Source of the DNA: Myroides odoratimimus | GTDB lineage: Bacteria > Bacteroidota > Bacteroidia > Flavobacteriales > Flavobacteriaceae | Assembly: GCF_030326305.1 (NCBI RefSeq) | Contig: NZ_JACAKB010000018.1 | Span: 1 to 64,000 of the forward strand | DNA: 64,000 nt | Direction of reading: 5' to 3' | Part shown: positions 36,810 to 45,497 of the stretch, piece after piece | How the letters are laid out: every line of letters starts with the position of its first letter | How positions within the stretch are numbered: the stretch's first letter is position 1 | Notes under the pieces: model-generated | The model's input: the letters and a program-made list of their open reading frames with translations, nothing else | The model's database searches: none | What the model was told of the DNA's origin: nothing | Position numbers and translations under genes: made by a program

Positions 36810-37436
36810 ATGAAACAAGCGAATCAACAAGTGCTAAATGCATTACTATCTCCTGAGGAGTACACTCGTATTCTACAAAGTACAAAAGATACCGTTCCTG
36901 AAGATGCCTTATTTAACTTCTTACTTAAGAACAAAATCTTATATAAAGTCAATGCTAATGCTCCGCATCTAGATAGTGATGCCATCTCTTTTATCAGCCA
37001 AAGAATGAATACACTAGGTGAAGATTTCGTAATCAATGAAAAGAAATTAGACAAAAAAGTCTCTAAAGCTGTAAAAAAAGAAAAGATTGACAAGGGGGAA
37101 GCTCTTGCTTATATGATTAATCAAATCCGTAAAAAACTTCCTAAGAATTATACGGTCTGCAATCTAGAGAGAGGAGATGAAGCTTATTATATAGGAGTAA
37201 TCAAGAAAAAAGAACTCAAAAAGATAAGTAAGTTGAACCTTGACTTTGGGGTATTCCATAAATTTATAACAACACCTGATCAAGAGCCCTTCTATGTTAT
37301 AGAATGCTCATGTGGTACTACTTATATATGGGAAACTCAAGAAGAAGATGTAGATCCTAGCAAAGGCCTTTGCCATAACTGTGGTAAATCATTTGCAGAT
37401 CAAAATACACATCTTAACAATGAAATAAAAGAATAA
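36810..37436 (+). CDS. Hypothetical protein with C-terminal zinc ribbon
   Basis: 208 residues. The N-terminal two thirds are helical and charged (LSPEEYTRILQSTKDTVPEDALF...KKVSKAVKKEKIDKGEALAYMINQIRKKLPKNYTV), with no membrane segment. The C-terminus carries four Cys in ECSCGTTYIW...GLCHNCGKSF (C-x-C ... C-x2-C), which looks like a zinc-binding ribbon. The family is not recognised. It is the first of a run of plus-strand genes; a 50-base gap separates it from the lipoprotein gene. Confidence 0.6.
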   Translation: MKQANQQVLNALLSPEEYTRILQSTKDTVPEDALFNFLLKNKILYKVNANAPHLDSDAISFISQRMNTLGEDFVINEKKLDKKVSKAVKKEKIDKGEALAYMINQIRKKLPKNYTVCNLERGDEAYYIGVIKKKELKKISKLNLDFGVFHKFITTPDQEPFYVIECSCGTTYIWETQEEDVDPSKGLCHNCGKSFADQNTHLNNEIKE

Positions 37437-37486
37437 ATATTTCTAGGTATTGTCTATCTTTACTTTATGATTAATGTTATTTAGAA

Positions 37487-38092
37487 ATGATTAAATTCAG
37501 TAGATTATTTATTTCTATATTATCACTAGGCCTTCTTACTATTAGTTGTAGTAGTGATGATTATATCAAAATCACTCCACCTGTAGAAGAGGAAATTATT
37601 GATCTAACAGAGCCTCATACCTATAGTTTTAGCTCTGTATTTATAGAACAACAGAGTACCTTCATAGATAAAGCAATTAACAATCAAGGGACAACAGCCT
37701 TAGACCAAGATTGGGAAAAGGAAATAGAAGCTATCCGACCTATATCCATGACATTAGATGGAGAGCGCCTACGTGTAATACTAAACAATGGAAAAGATAC
37801 AAACTATGTAATCAAACTGATAGATCATACTATTCACTTTATCAGAGGTGATGGCGTTCTTCTACCAGCTGCAACGCTTGCAAAGGATAATAAAAGCATC
37901 ACACTATATTCTTCTTTCTATCAAATAGATGGATTAGACAAGGTTTCATTAATGACACAAAAAGAAGAAATACACGACTATCAAGCAATCGATTTATTGT
38001 CCTTTACCAAACAATTCGATCATCTAAAAGATATTAAAGGAAAGTATTTACGCATTTCTCTTGAATATAAAATAGTACAAGGAGCTCCATGA
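37487..38092 (+). CDS. Lipoprotein, tandem paralogue 1
   Basis: A 201-residue lipoprotein (lipobox LLTISC, C21, then SSDDYIKITPPVEEE). The mature part is all-beta in character. It aligns along its length with the next gene's product: TTALDQDWEKEIEAIRPISMTLDGERL with TTVSKEWKPTLAYLKPIQLTLDKEKL, KSITLYSSFYQIDG with KSLSIYSSFFRIKG, and FDHLKDIKGKYLRISLEYK with YDHLKNTSGKYLEIAFEYK. I know no family. The stop codon lies inside a terminator hairpin. Confidence 0.75.
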   Translation: MIKFSRLFISILSLGLLTISCSSDDYIKITPPVEEEIIDLTEPHTYSFSSVFIEQQSTFIDKAINNQGTTALDQDWEKEIEAIRPISMTLDGERLRVILNNGKDTNYVIKLIDHTIHFIRGDGVLLPAATLAKDNKSITLYSSFYQIDGLDKVSLMTQKEEIHDYQAIDLLSFTKQFDHLKDIKGKYLRISLEYKIVQGAP

Positions 38093-38099
38093 GCTCCTT
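38079..38099 (+). terminator. Terminator overlapping the stop codon of lipoprotein paralogue 1
   Basis: A 21-base palindrome with arms AAGGAGCTC / GAGCTCCTT, then TTTTTATTA. The TGA stop (38090-38092) is in the hairpin. An identical palindrome is at 39772-39792. Confidence 0.8.
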
Positions 38100-38297
38100 T
38101 TTTATTACTTTTTTACTATTTTTCAAAAGACATGTTTTGACATAATTATCAGTACTTATATCAACATCAACTAAATAGTATTATGCATCCTTCTACATAA
38201 GCTACTTTACAGTATAAATCACATAATAGAGGATATTTAACATTGTTAATTTTAACAAAAAAACATATCTTACACCTTGTAACAAACACGAATTGAT

Positions 38298-38900
38298 ATG
38301 ATACGTACCACTGTAAAACTTTTTACCCTATGTCTAGCCATAGGAGTTATCACTGCTTCTTGTAGTAGTGATGACAGCAGCCCAGTAAAGCCACCTATTG
38401 TTGATCCAGAAAAACCGGAGCCTGCCACGGCAATTATTTTTGATTTTAGTACTCAGAATGTTATTAAGCAAGTATCTTTTAAAGACAATGCGACTACAGA
38501 TCTAGGAACTACTGTCTCTAAAGAATGGAAACCTACTCTAGCCTACTTAAAACCTATCCAACTAACCTTAGATAAAGAAAAGTTAGTGGTTACTTATAAC
38601 GAAAGTAAAATAAAAGAATATACTGTTAAGATACAGAATAACAATATCGTGATTCAAGCGACTAAAGACTATCCATCTTATACTTTCGCTAAAATATCAG
38701 AGGACAAAAAGAGTTTATCCATATACTCTTCATTCTTCCGTATTAAAGGAGCACATAAAACATTAAATGTAAACAACGTAGCTTCTCTTCAAGAATACGG
38801 AGAAGTAGACTACACTACATTCAAAAAGAGATATGATCACTTAAAGAATACTAGTGGTAAATATTTAGAAATTGCCTTCGAATACAAATCAAAAAACTAA
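38298..38900 (+). CDS. Lipoprotein, tandem paralogue 2
   Basis: A 200-residue lipoprotein (lipobox VITASC, C22, then a Pro-rich linker SPVKPPIVDPEKPEPA). It is homologous to the 37487 gene and about the same length, so the pair arose by duplication. A gene for a 279-residue secreted protein follows after 6 bases and shares its terminator. The function is unknown; an outer-membrane-anchored beta protein is the best description. Confidence 0.75.
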   Translation: MIRTTVKLFTLCLAIGVITASCSSDDSSPVKPPIVDPEKPEPATAIIFDFSTQNVIKQVSFKDNATTDLGTTVSKEWKPTLAYLKPIQLTLDKEKLVVTYNESKIKEYTVKIQNNNIVIQATKDYPSYTFAKISEDKKSLSIYSSFFRIKGAHKTLNVNNVASLQEYGEVDYTTFKKRYDHLKNTSGKYLEIAFEYKSKN

Positions 38901-38906
38901 GACATC

Positions 38907-39746
38907 ATGAAAAAAATACTTTATACTCTAGTTGCCTTAGCTTTTAGTAGTGCAACTTTCGCTCAGTCCCACTATATTACAAAATCAGATGAGTTCTATC
39001 AAGGTGCCATCTTCAGTGAAAATTCATTAACAAGTTCAGAAGTAAAAAAAATAGCTATTACTGATAAGGCTTTAGTTATTGTTCCTTCTGTTGCTATCAA
39101 AAGTTTTGAGATAACAGATACCTCAAAAGAAAGTTGGCTAAAAAAACTAGAAGAATTATATCCTCTTATAGCACAACAACAACAAAACGTCTCTTTTAGT
39201 TTTAACACTCCATCAGAAGTTGATCTAAAAGTTTTAGATAAATATTACAATACTTATGATGCTGCTAAGCATTATTATGGTATAGAGAAAAGCTCTAAAA
39301 AAATTTACAGAAGTATAGGAGAAAGAATAACTTATTCCCTAGATATGGATATTCCAGGATCTTATATCACCGACGAAAAATATAATGAAATAAAAAACCA
39401 ATCTCCTATTTTAATTGCTAGTACTTATTTTGGAAGAAGAGCGGATTTACTTATTGAGTCAGCGCAACAAGGTAACAATATAAGAACAGCATTTAATATA
39501 TATAAAGATAAAGATACAAACCGATATAATGAAGCTAAGGAAATATTAGCTGATGCATCTGTACATGTTCTTTTCTTTGGTAAAAATTCTATTGACACTT
39601 CTGATTTAAATAATGAAGAACTAATATTAGCATATTTAGAGTTTCTTACAACTCCTCTAACTAAAGATGACTACATATATCCTATTAAATACGAGGCAAT
39701 ACACTTAAAAGACAATTCTCTATTTACTAGCGAATTAATGAAGTAA
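38907..39746 (+). CDS. Hypothetical secreted protein
   Basis: A 279-residue protein with signal peptide MKKILYTLVALAFSSATFAQ. The mature part is mixed alpha/beta, with ITYSLDMDIPGSYITDEKY and SPILIASTYFGRRADLLIES in the middle, a pattern reminiscent of pore-forming-toxin-like folds (tentative), and SVHVLFFGKNSID later. I cannot assign it to a family with confidence. It is co-transcribed with lipoprotein paralogue 2 and probably functions with it. Confidence 0.65.
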   Translation: MKKILYTLVALAFSSATFAQSHYITKSDEFYQGAIFSENSLTSSEVKKIAITDKALVIVPSVAIKSFEITDTSKESWLKKLEELYPLIAQQQQNVSFSFNTPSEVDLKVLDKYYNTYDAAKHYYGIEKSSKKIYRSIGERITYSLDMDIPGSYITDEKYNEIKNQSPILIASTYFGRRADLLIESAQQGNNIRTAFNIYKDKDTNRYNEAKEILADASVHVLFFGKNSIDTSDLNNEELILAYLEFLTTPLTKDDYIYPIKYEAIHLKDNSLFTSELMK

Positions 39747-39771
39747 TACGTATGTTCAAATAAAAACAGAA

Positions 39772-39792
39772 AAGGAGCTCCATGAGCTCCTT
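39772..39792 (+). terminator. Terminator after the lipoprotein/secreted-protein pair
   Basis: The same 21-base palindrome as at 38079-38099 (arms AAGGAGCTC / GAGCTCCTT), followed by TATTTATA. Confidence 0.8.
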
Positions 39793-39810
39793 TATTTATA
39801 ACATCAAAAA

Positions 39811-39837
39811 AGCAAGTAGACCATCAGCCTACTTGCT
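39811..39837 (-). terminator. Terminator after the thioredoxin gene
   Basis: Arms AGCAAGTAG / CTACTTGCT, nine-base loop, T-run on the minus strand (TTTTTTGA). It lies about 80 bases beyond the thioredoxin stop. Confidence 0.7.
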
Positions 39838-39919
39838 CATATAATATAAAATGCAATTATAACCTTTATATACTCTAATATACCAAAGTATATACACTAG
39901 GCTAACTCTTTATAATCAA

Positions 39920-40213
39920 TTACTTTGTTATCTCTTTTACGATATCTCTTACCTCCATCACTCCAGTGTGTTTCCACAATATCTCTCCTGCTTGATTTAC
40001 AAGTAGCATAGTAGGAATCGCTCGTATGTGAAACTGAGCAGATATCTCCTGATGCTGATCTACATCTATACGTTGCAAATAGACATGCTCTGTAATCTCT
40101 CCTACAGATTCATCTATTATCCTAGTCAACATCTTACAAGGTCCACACCATTCTGCAAAAAACTGTAACAATACTGGTTTATCTGTTTCTTTTAAAATCT
40201 CATTTAACTTCAT
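39920..40213 (-). CDS. Thioredoxin
   Basis: A 97-residue thioredoxin-fold protein with the active site AEWCGPCKML (WCGPC, about 22-26) and the cis-Pro in IRAIPTML (about 74). It has no signal peptide, so it is cytoplasmic. It is slightly shorter than the usual 105-110 residues at the N-terminus but complete in all secondary-structure elements. It is monocistronic, a general dithiol-disulfide reductant. Confidence 0.88.
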   Translation of the reverse strand: MKLNEILKETDKPVLLQFFAEWCGPCKMLTRIIDESVGEITEHVYLQRIDVDQHQEISAQFHIRAIPTMLLVNQAGEILWKHTGVMEVRDIVKEITK

Positions 40214-40360
40214 TTCTTCTTTTTTTAATTCATTTGACTAAAGTAAAATTAGAGATGATTCTATCAGAAAGTCAGATACGAATGGGAGGTTAAACAGTAC
40301 AAAGCACATTATATTGTTTTTTTTCTTAATTTACATACCTAATAACCTAACTAACAGACC

Positions 40361-40975
40361 TTGGAAGAAAATACCACTACTCCTATTTGGCTACCTAAGC
40401 CTGAAGGATTCGAAGACTATACCATAGAGAAGAAGACCATTGATCTAGGAAAAGCAAATGGGTATGCACTACTGAGCTTTATCCCTATTGCAATAGTTAA
40501 TTTTGCTGTATACTATCTCGTTTGGGGAGAAATAATTAATATTTATAATCTAAAAGGACTACATCCATTACTAGTCATGGGCTATTGCTTCTTATACATA
40601 GTCGTTATGACTCTCGGAATCGTAGTACATGAGCTTATACATGGAGCTACATGGGCTATATATGCAAAGAAAGGGTTTAAGTCTATAAAGTTTGGTATTC
40701 TAAAAGAATATCTCACTCCCTACTGTCATTGTAAAGAACCACTTAAAGTCAGAGCCTATAGTATAGGCGCAATCATGCCAGCTATTATACTCGGTTTTAT
40801 CCCTTCTATACTCGCTATATGGACAGGTAGCTTAGAAGTGCTATTATTCGGCATATTTTTTACTGTATCAGCTATGGGAGACTTTATGATTATTTACCTC
40901 ATCCATAAAGAAGACAAACATACATGGGTACAAGATCACCCTTCAGAAGCGGCATACTACTTACTAAAACCATAA
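40361..40975 (+). CDS. DUF3267 (zinc-metalloprotease-like) membrane protein
   Basis: 204 residues starting at TTG (40361); an in-frame stop 9 bases upstream excludes an ATG start. It has four predicted membrane segments and the HExxH signature in VVHELIHGATWAIYAKKG (about 89-106), with the family's IKFGIL...YCHCKEPL and IIYLIHKED. DUF3267 proteins resemble site-2-type membrane proteases, but catalysis has not been generally shown. It ends opposite the alcohol dehydrogenase with a shared terminator. Confidence 0.75.
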   Translation: MEENTTTPIWLPKPEGFEDYTIEKKTIDLGKANGYALLSFIPIAIVNFAVYYLVWGEIINIYNLKGLHPLLVMGYCFLYIVVMTLGIVVHELIHGATWAIYAKKGFKSIKFGILKEYLTPYCHCKEPLKVRAYSIGAIMPAIILGFIPSILAIWTGSLEVLLFGIFFTVSAMGDFMIIYLIHKEDKHTWVQDHPSEAAYYLLKP

Positions 40976-40983
40976 CTAAACAA

Positions 40984-41007
40984 AAAGACAGCCTATAAGC
41001 TGTCTTT
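40984..41007. terminator. Bidirectional terminator between DUF3267 and alcohol dehydrogenase genes
   Basis: Arms AAAGACAGC / GCTGTCTTT, short loop, with A-run before and T-run after it, so it serves both converging genes. Confidence 0.8.
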
Positions 41008-41025
41008 TTATATACTATCTGTCTT

Positions 41026-42054
41026 TTAAGGTATTAATACGGCTCTACCTTTCAGCTCTCCTTTTCTCATTTTATCATATACCTCTAGAGCCTGATCCAA
41101 AGGAAACTTCTCTACTTCGATATGGATATGCCCTTGTCTAGCTAGTTCTATAACTTCCATTAGTTCTACCTCAGATCCCCAATACGGTATAGATACATTC
41201 ACCCCAAAAGGAACTCTTCCAAAGCCAAAAGGATAGTTACCTCCTGACAGTCCTATGATGGTAAGGTCTGCATTTAATCCCACTACTTTTGCTCCTAATT
41301 CGATAGTAGAGGTCGCTCCTACAAAGTCAAGTACAGCTATAGCTTTCTTCGCACCTGTTATCTTTACGATTTGCTCTGCAGCATCCTTATCTGCTGAATT
41401 AACAGTATAGGTAGCTCCCATTTTCTTAGCGAAATCTAATTTGTCTTGAGTAATATCACATGCAATAATAGTAGCGCTACTAATGGCCTTTAATATCTGT
41501 AAGGCAGTATGTCCTAAGCCTCCAATACCGATAACAACTACATAAGAGTCTGGAGACAGTTTATGCAACGATCGCTTAATCGCAGAATATGGCGTTAAAG
41601 CAGCATCTGTAATAGGCGCTGCTATAGTAGGGTCTAAGTCCCCTATCGGAACTAATAAACGAGAAGAAGGTACTAGCATATACTCTGCCATCCCTCCATC
41701 TAATCCTAATCCTCCTCCTGCAGCCTGACTCGCATGGTTATCACAGTAGTTCTCAGAAGATTGTTTGCATGGCTTACAATGCCCACATCCCCAAGGACCA
41801 TAGACCACTACGGCATCTCCTTTTTTAAATCCTTTTACACTTTCACCCATTGCCTCTACATAACCAGCATTCTCATGACCTAAGGTAAAAGGTCCTGGTA
41901 CGATACCGTCATCTATCACATGCAAATCTGAATGACAGACTCCAGCCCCCGCTACTTTAATTAATACTTGCTCTCCTGTAGGTACAGGAATAGGCATATC
42001 ATCAACGATTTTCACATCGTGTAGTCCTAAAAAACGTACTGCTTTCATTTTCAT
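41026..42054 (-). CDS. Zinc-dependent alcohol dehydrogenase (AdhP-like)
   Basis: About 342 residues from MKMKAVRFLG (the ORF extends 8 residues upstream). Catalytic zinc ligands are in GVCHSDLH and GHENAGYVE; the structural zinc Cys set CGHCKPCKQSSENYC is complete. The Rossmann NAD loop is VIGIGGLGHTALQILKA. Family proteins oxidise primary or secondary alcohols with NAD. It is monocistronic, with an ordinary length. The physiological substrate is unknown. Confidence 0.88.
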   Translation of the reverse strand: MKMKAVRFLGLHDVKIVDDMPIPVPTGEQVLIKVAGAGVCHSDLHVIDDGIVPGPFTLGHENAGYVEAMGESVKGFKKGDAVVVYGPWGCGHCKPCKQSSENYCDNHASQAAGGGLGLDGGMAEYMLVPSSRLLVPIGDLDPTIAAPITDAALTPYSAIKRSLHKLSPDSYVVVIGIGGLGHTALQILKAISSATIIACDITQDKLDFAKKMGATYTVNSADKDAAEQIVKITGAKKAIAVLDFVGATSTIELGAKVVGLNADLTIIGLSGGNYPFGFGRVPFGVNVSIPYWGSEVELMEVIELARQGHIHIEVEKFPLDQALEVYDKMRKGELKGRAVLIP

Positions 42055-42192
42055 AATTATGGTTTTAAGTATACTCACTAAATTACAAAAATGGATTAAA
42101 AGAGTCAGTTTATATCCGTTCTCTATACATTACACAAGTAATCTATCAATATGCTTATTAATTCACAGCACAACTACACAATACGCAATACA

Positions 42193-42906
42193 TTAATAGA
42201 AATCATAATAGATGCTCCAACCCTTTGATTGTTTATTATAAGCAAACATAAAACTTCCATTATCTACTACATTCAAATTCACTTTTTCATTAGTCGAGAT
42301 TTGGAATACAAATTCGTATCCCTCTCCATACCCCTGATCTACTCCGATACCCGACTGACAGTAAGAAGGATACCCTCCTAACTTAGTATCATAACAATGT
42401 GCGTCAAACACGTCGTAGTAGCTCTCCATAACCCCTTCATCCTCCATCTCACAGATTCGATTCTCTTGTTCTAAGGTTAATCCTCCTCCGTCCCAGATAG
42501 GATAATCTACCTGTTCTAATCGAGGTTTTAAAGGAAATGGATGTAAAATAGAATCCTTATTAGTCAATTCCTTCTGAACAACACCTTCTAAGGAATCATA
42601 AGTTCTGATCACCCATTTATTTCCCATTGGTTCTAATTGTTCAGGAAATTCATAAGACATAAATACAGTCAGTAATACAATCCCCTCTAAAGCCTTGGGT
42701 ACAAAAGGCAGAGTAGGTAAATACAATTGTAGCAAAGGAATCATCTCTCTCCCTTGATCATCTAGTGGTATTCCCTCTTCTTCTTTATATGCCGTAACAC
42801 GAGCAATCCATGATTCTTCAATGGTATTTAACGGACGAAAACCTCCTACTTCAAAGGCTGTAACAGTGCGTCCTATCTCTTGTTTTAGTTGTTCTATTGT
42901 TTTCAT
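42193..42906 (-). CDS. DUF1963 (YwqG-like) protein
   Basis: About 237 residues from MKTIEQLKQEIG, 4 bases past the stop of the upstream gene (a longer ORF to 42996 overlaps that gene). It has the DUF1963 landmarks KLGGYPSYCQSGI, EFVFQISTNE and the C-terminal VDNGSFMFAYN. DUF1963 proteins are cytoplasmic beta-rich proteins that often sit among toxin-immunity and SUKH genes. It forms a two-gene unit with the upstream hypothetical gene. Confidence 0.7.
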   Translation of the reverse strand: MKTIEQLKQEIGRTVTAFEVGGFRPLNTIEESWIARVTAYKEEEGIPLDDQGREMIPLLQLYLPTLPFVPKALEGIVLLTVFMSYEFPEQLEPMGNKWVIRTYDSLEGVVQKELTNKDSILHPFPLKPRLEQVDYPIWDGGGLTLEQENRICEMEDEGVMESYYDVFDAHCYDTKLGGYPSYCQSGIGVDQGYGEGYEFVFQISTNEKVNLNVVDNGSFMFAYNKQSKGWSIYYDFY

Positions 42907-42910
42907 AATC

Positions 42911-43627
42911 TTAAGAATAAGTATTAAGGCAAATGACGGTTTCCTCTTTTTCATTATAATAAAGTACACAGTCATTGCCATCTGTAAAGAACTCACATCC
43001 TATTGTCATCCCTATAGGGAGATAATTTTTTGATATTAAAGAAGCTGGAGCTATCTCACTTAGTTCGTTATAGCGCAAGGTAGTATCAAAATCTTCGTCT
43101 CCCACTTTATACACATAAGGGCTAGGATCTGCCTTGCCAAAACCATCTATTAATTGTCTATATTTAGCAAATTGTCCTGTTTTCTGAAAAACTAATTTGT
43201 TTAAAGAATAGGCATAGAAGAACTCTATATAGGTATCTAGATCTAGCTCATCATCAGCTAAATCAGCCACTAAAGGCATTACCCTCTCAGTATAGTCTCC
43301 TAAAGACATCTTTGCTTTAAAATAATAGTCTGCATTTGTCCAGAACTCTTCTTCTAATACAGAAGATACCGCCTGAGCCACTTTATGTCCTTTATATAGG
43401 GTGATATCTCCACTAAATACATATTTACCTTCCCTTAGTGAGAAACAAAAATGATCAAATGAGTTCTGATCAGAATTTCTTTCATCATTTGTCCAGATAC
43501 CATTATGAGAGACAAAGTGTACATTCTTACCAGAAGCTAGTTCCACTGTACACAGCGGATAGAAGATTCCCCTTACTGTATCATCTATAAAAACCTCTTC
43601 AAATTTAGGGTATAACACGATTTCCAT
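42911..43627 (-). CDS. Hypothetical protein, co-transcribed with DUF1963 gene
   Basis: A 238-residue soluble protein without signal peptide. It is rich in aromatic and acidic residues (FWTNADYYFKAKMSLGDYTERVMPLVADLADDELDL) and ends in a beta-rich stretch (GMTIGCEFFTDGNDCVLYYNEKEETVICLN). No family is recognised. The start codon is well placed, with an AT-rich 459-base upstream region that may hold the promoter. An immunity-type protein is possible from context only. Confidence 0.55.
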   Translation of the reverse strand: MEIVLYPKFEEVFIDDTVRGIFYPLCTVELASGKNVHFVSHNGIWTNDERNSDQNSFDHFCFSLREGKYVFSGDITLYKGHKVAQAVSSVLEEEFWTNADYYFKAKMSLGDYTERVMPLVADLADDELDLDTYIEFFYAYSLNKLVFQKTGQFAKYRQLIDGFGKADPSPYVYKVGDEDFDTTLRYNELSEIAPASLISKNYLPIGMTIGCEFFTDGNDCVLYYNEKEETVICLNTYS

Positions 43628-43832
43628 TGACTTTCTTTTTTCTATAATAAAACACGAAAATACATTTTTAAATCTGCTTTCACCTTAATAAAAACAGCTA
43701 TTTTATAGAAGTACTACCACAGTAGTACACCAATCTAACTAATTCTCAAGGAGGTACTTTCTTCTTAAAAAAACACAATACAGTTAGTGGATATCAAAGA
43801 AACTGTACAGTTATAGTAAGACGAGATAGAAT

Positions 43833-43886
43833 AAGTCCGTTATGAGTCTGTAATGAGTCCGTTATTTTAGACAAAAAAACGGACTC
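43833..43886. repeat. Three 11-bp tandem units plus an inverted copy
   Basis: AAGTCCGTTAT (43833-43843), GAGTCTGTAAT (43844-43854) and GAGTCCGTTAT (43855-43865) are back to back. An inverted copy ACGGACTC at 43879-43886 pairs with GAGTCCGT at 43855-43862. The 459-base gap between the two minus-strand genes holds no ORF otherwise. Confidence 0.5.
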
Positions 43887-43995
43887 ACTACGAAATGATA
43901 TTACAACTACTTTACGCTCATCCAAAACAAAAGATCAACTATATACAAGTATCACAAGATTATAATGCTTGTAGATAGTCTATGATATATAAAGT

Positions 43996-44030
43996 AAAAG
44001 CCGTGGTCTTAAAATAAGGCTACGGCTTTT
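43996..44030 (-). terminator. Terminator after the GrpB gene
   Basis: Arms AAAAGCCGT / ACGGCTTTT with additional inner pairs (CTTA / TAAG), about 55 bases beyond the GrpB stop. Confidence 0.65.
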
Positions 44031-44086
44031 ATGCGAACTAACAATAAACTTTCTTTTATTTTTTAACATTTAAAGATGCATTATTA

Positions 44087-44683
44087 TTACTTTTTATTTA
44101 AAAACCATTTTATAGCTTTAGCTTCTTCTGTTTTTATAAAACTATCCTTTCCTTCATTATAATGATTACCATCTCTCCACTCCTTTGTACTTAGTTTTTC
44201 TTTTAATTCTTGATACACCTGTTTTACAGCAGGATGTGCTCTTAAGTAATCTCTAAAAGCGATATGACGTGTCCAATTCATATTATCCACTGCAATAGCA
44301 TGTATATTCGCTACTCTTATATCGTGATTATGCAGTCCTTCAGGCACTTGTTCTCCTATACCTATCTCAGTAGGAAATCCATATACACTAGGCTCTTGAT
44401 CTAGTTTAACGAAAAAACGTCTGTAAGGCATGTCTTCATTGTATAGTTCATAATAGATATATCCTTTTGCCGTCATAAGACTTGGCAGTTTATCTAGATC
44501 TTGTTCTGATTTTAATCCTATCATAATATCGATAATAGGCTTAGCAGATAACCCCTCTACAGAAGTACTCCCGATATGCTCTATCTGTAGCTCTAGATGA
44601 CTTAACACAGGTGTTAATTCTCTTTTTATCAGGTCAAACTTTTCTCTCCACTGAGGATTGTATTTCTCAAAAGCTACTTTCAT
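44087..44683 (-). CDS. GrpB/UPF0157-family nucleotidyltransferase-fold protein
   Basis: A 198-residue protein. The family's core is clear: IEHIGSTSVEGLSAKPIIDIMIGL (about 36-59), with the GSTS and D-x-D of a pol-beta-type nucleotidyltransferase fold, then the central LYNEDMPYRRFFVKL and the late HIAFRDYLRAHP. Function within the family is mostly unknown; some members modify tRNA or antibiotics. It is monocistronic, flanked by terminators. Confidence 0.85.
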   Translation of the reverse strand: MKVAFEKYNPQWREKFDLIKRELTPVLSHLELQIEHIGSTSVEGLSAKPIIDIMIGLKSEQDLDKLPSLMTAKGYIYYELYNEDMPYRRFFVKLDQEPSVYGFPTEIGIGEQVPEGLHNHDIRVANIHAIAVDNMNWTRHIAFRDYLRAHPAVKQVYQELKEKLSTKEWRDGNHYNEGKDSFIKTEEAKAIKWFLNKK

Positions 44684-44761
44684 GGTTCTACGACATATTG
44701 GGTTCTATTCAATACAAAGATACTCTTCACTCCTTAAGACACTTTAATCTAAAGCTAAAAA

Positions 44762-44788
44762 AAGCACCAATAAACAATATTGGTGCTT
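44762..44788 (-). terminator. Terminator after the SUKH gene
   Basis: Arms AAGCACCAAT / ATTGGTGCTT, seven-base loop, poly-A on the plus strand (T-run on minus), 8 bases past the SUKH stop. Confidence 0.8.
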
Positions 44789-44796
44789 CAACTATC

Positions 44797-45486
44797 TTAT
44801 TTGGAGTATGGAAATGAGACATTCATCTTCTCATAAGGAATGTACTTTGCGAGTATCTCTTTATACTCTGTATAGGTCAATAATCCTCTATACTTATCAT
44901 TGGTATCTTCTAATCTATAATCGATGATAGGACGTTCTATTAACTCCTGTAAAAGAGCTACTTTATCATCCGATAGATACTGTAGATGTGTCTTTAGAGT
45001 AGCCCTAAGGTTCTCTATAAACTCTTCGTCAGACTGATTGTTATAAGTATCTAGCTGACTCATATCCATCACGATGCGTTTAAAGATAAAGTCTCTTAAA
45101 TTCTTTGCTTCATAAGTAGCTTCTATATCATCATGCCATAGGTACACAATAGGATAATCACCATCTACCTCTTCACTCATAAAAAAACAATACATATCCC
45201 CTGCTCCATTCTTAGCAAATGAAACAAAATTGTACTCTTGTTTAATCTCCATATAATTATCCGGATCTCTTAGCCAGGCTATATCTTTGTCAACATCCTT
45301 TAAAGGCGTTAATTCAAAATCATCACTAAATAACAATAAGGGGGGATTATCTTTTAACTTCGGAAATGTCGTAGCATACCACATCTGGCTGTACTCTCCT
45401 ACTTCTAACATATTATCCTGTTCTAACTGTTTATAAAGCTCAGGATAAACGATATTATATTTATGTTCTAATTCTGCTATAGTCAT
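44797..45486 (-). CDS. SUKH (SMI1/KNR4) family protein
   Basis: A 229-residue protein. The SUKH fold is suggested by ELEHKYNIVYPELYKQLEQDN at the start, LLLFSDDFEL, NFVSFAKNGAGDMYCFFMSE and YPIVYLWHDDIE, in the usual order. SUKH proteins are immunity factors against many polymorphic toxins. The gene is 11 bases after the LRR-like gene and ends in a terminator, so TauE/LRR/SUKH form one transcript. No toxin is visible in the window. Confidence 0.7.
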   Translation of the reverse strand: MTIAELEHKYNIVYPELYKQLEQDNMLEVGEYSQMWYATTFPKLKDNPPLLLFSDDFELTPLKDVDKDIAWLRDPDNYMEIKQEYNFVSFAKNGAGDMYCFFMSEEVDGDYPIVYLWHDDIEATYEAKNLRDFIFKRIVMDMSQLDTYNNQSDEEFIENLRATLKTHLQYLSDDKVALLQELIERPIIDYRLEDTNDKYRGLLTYTEYKEILAKYIPYEKMNVSFPYSK

Positions 45487-45497
45487 AACTATTCTTT

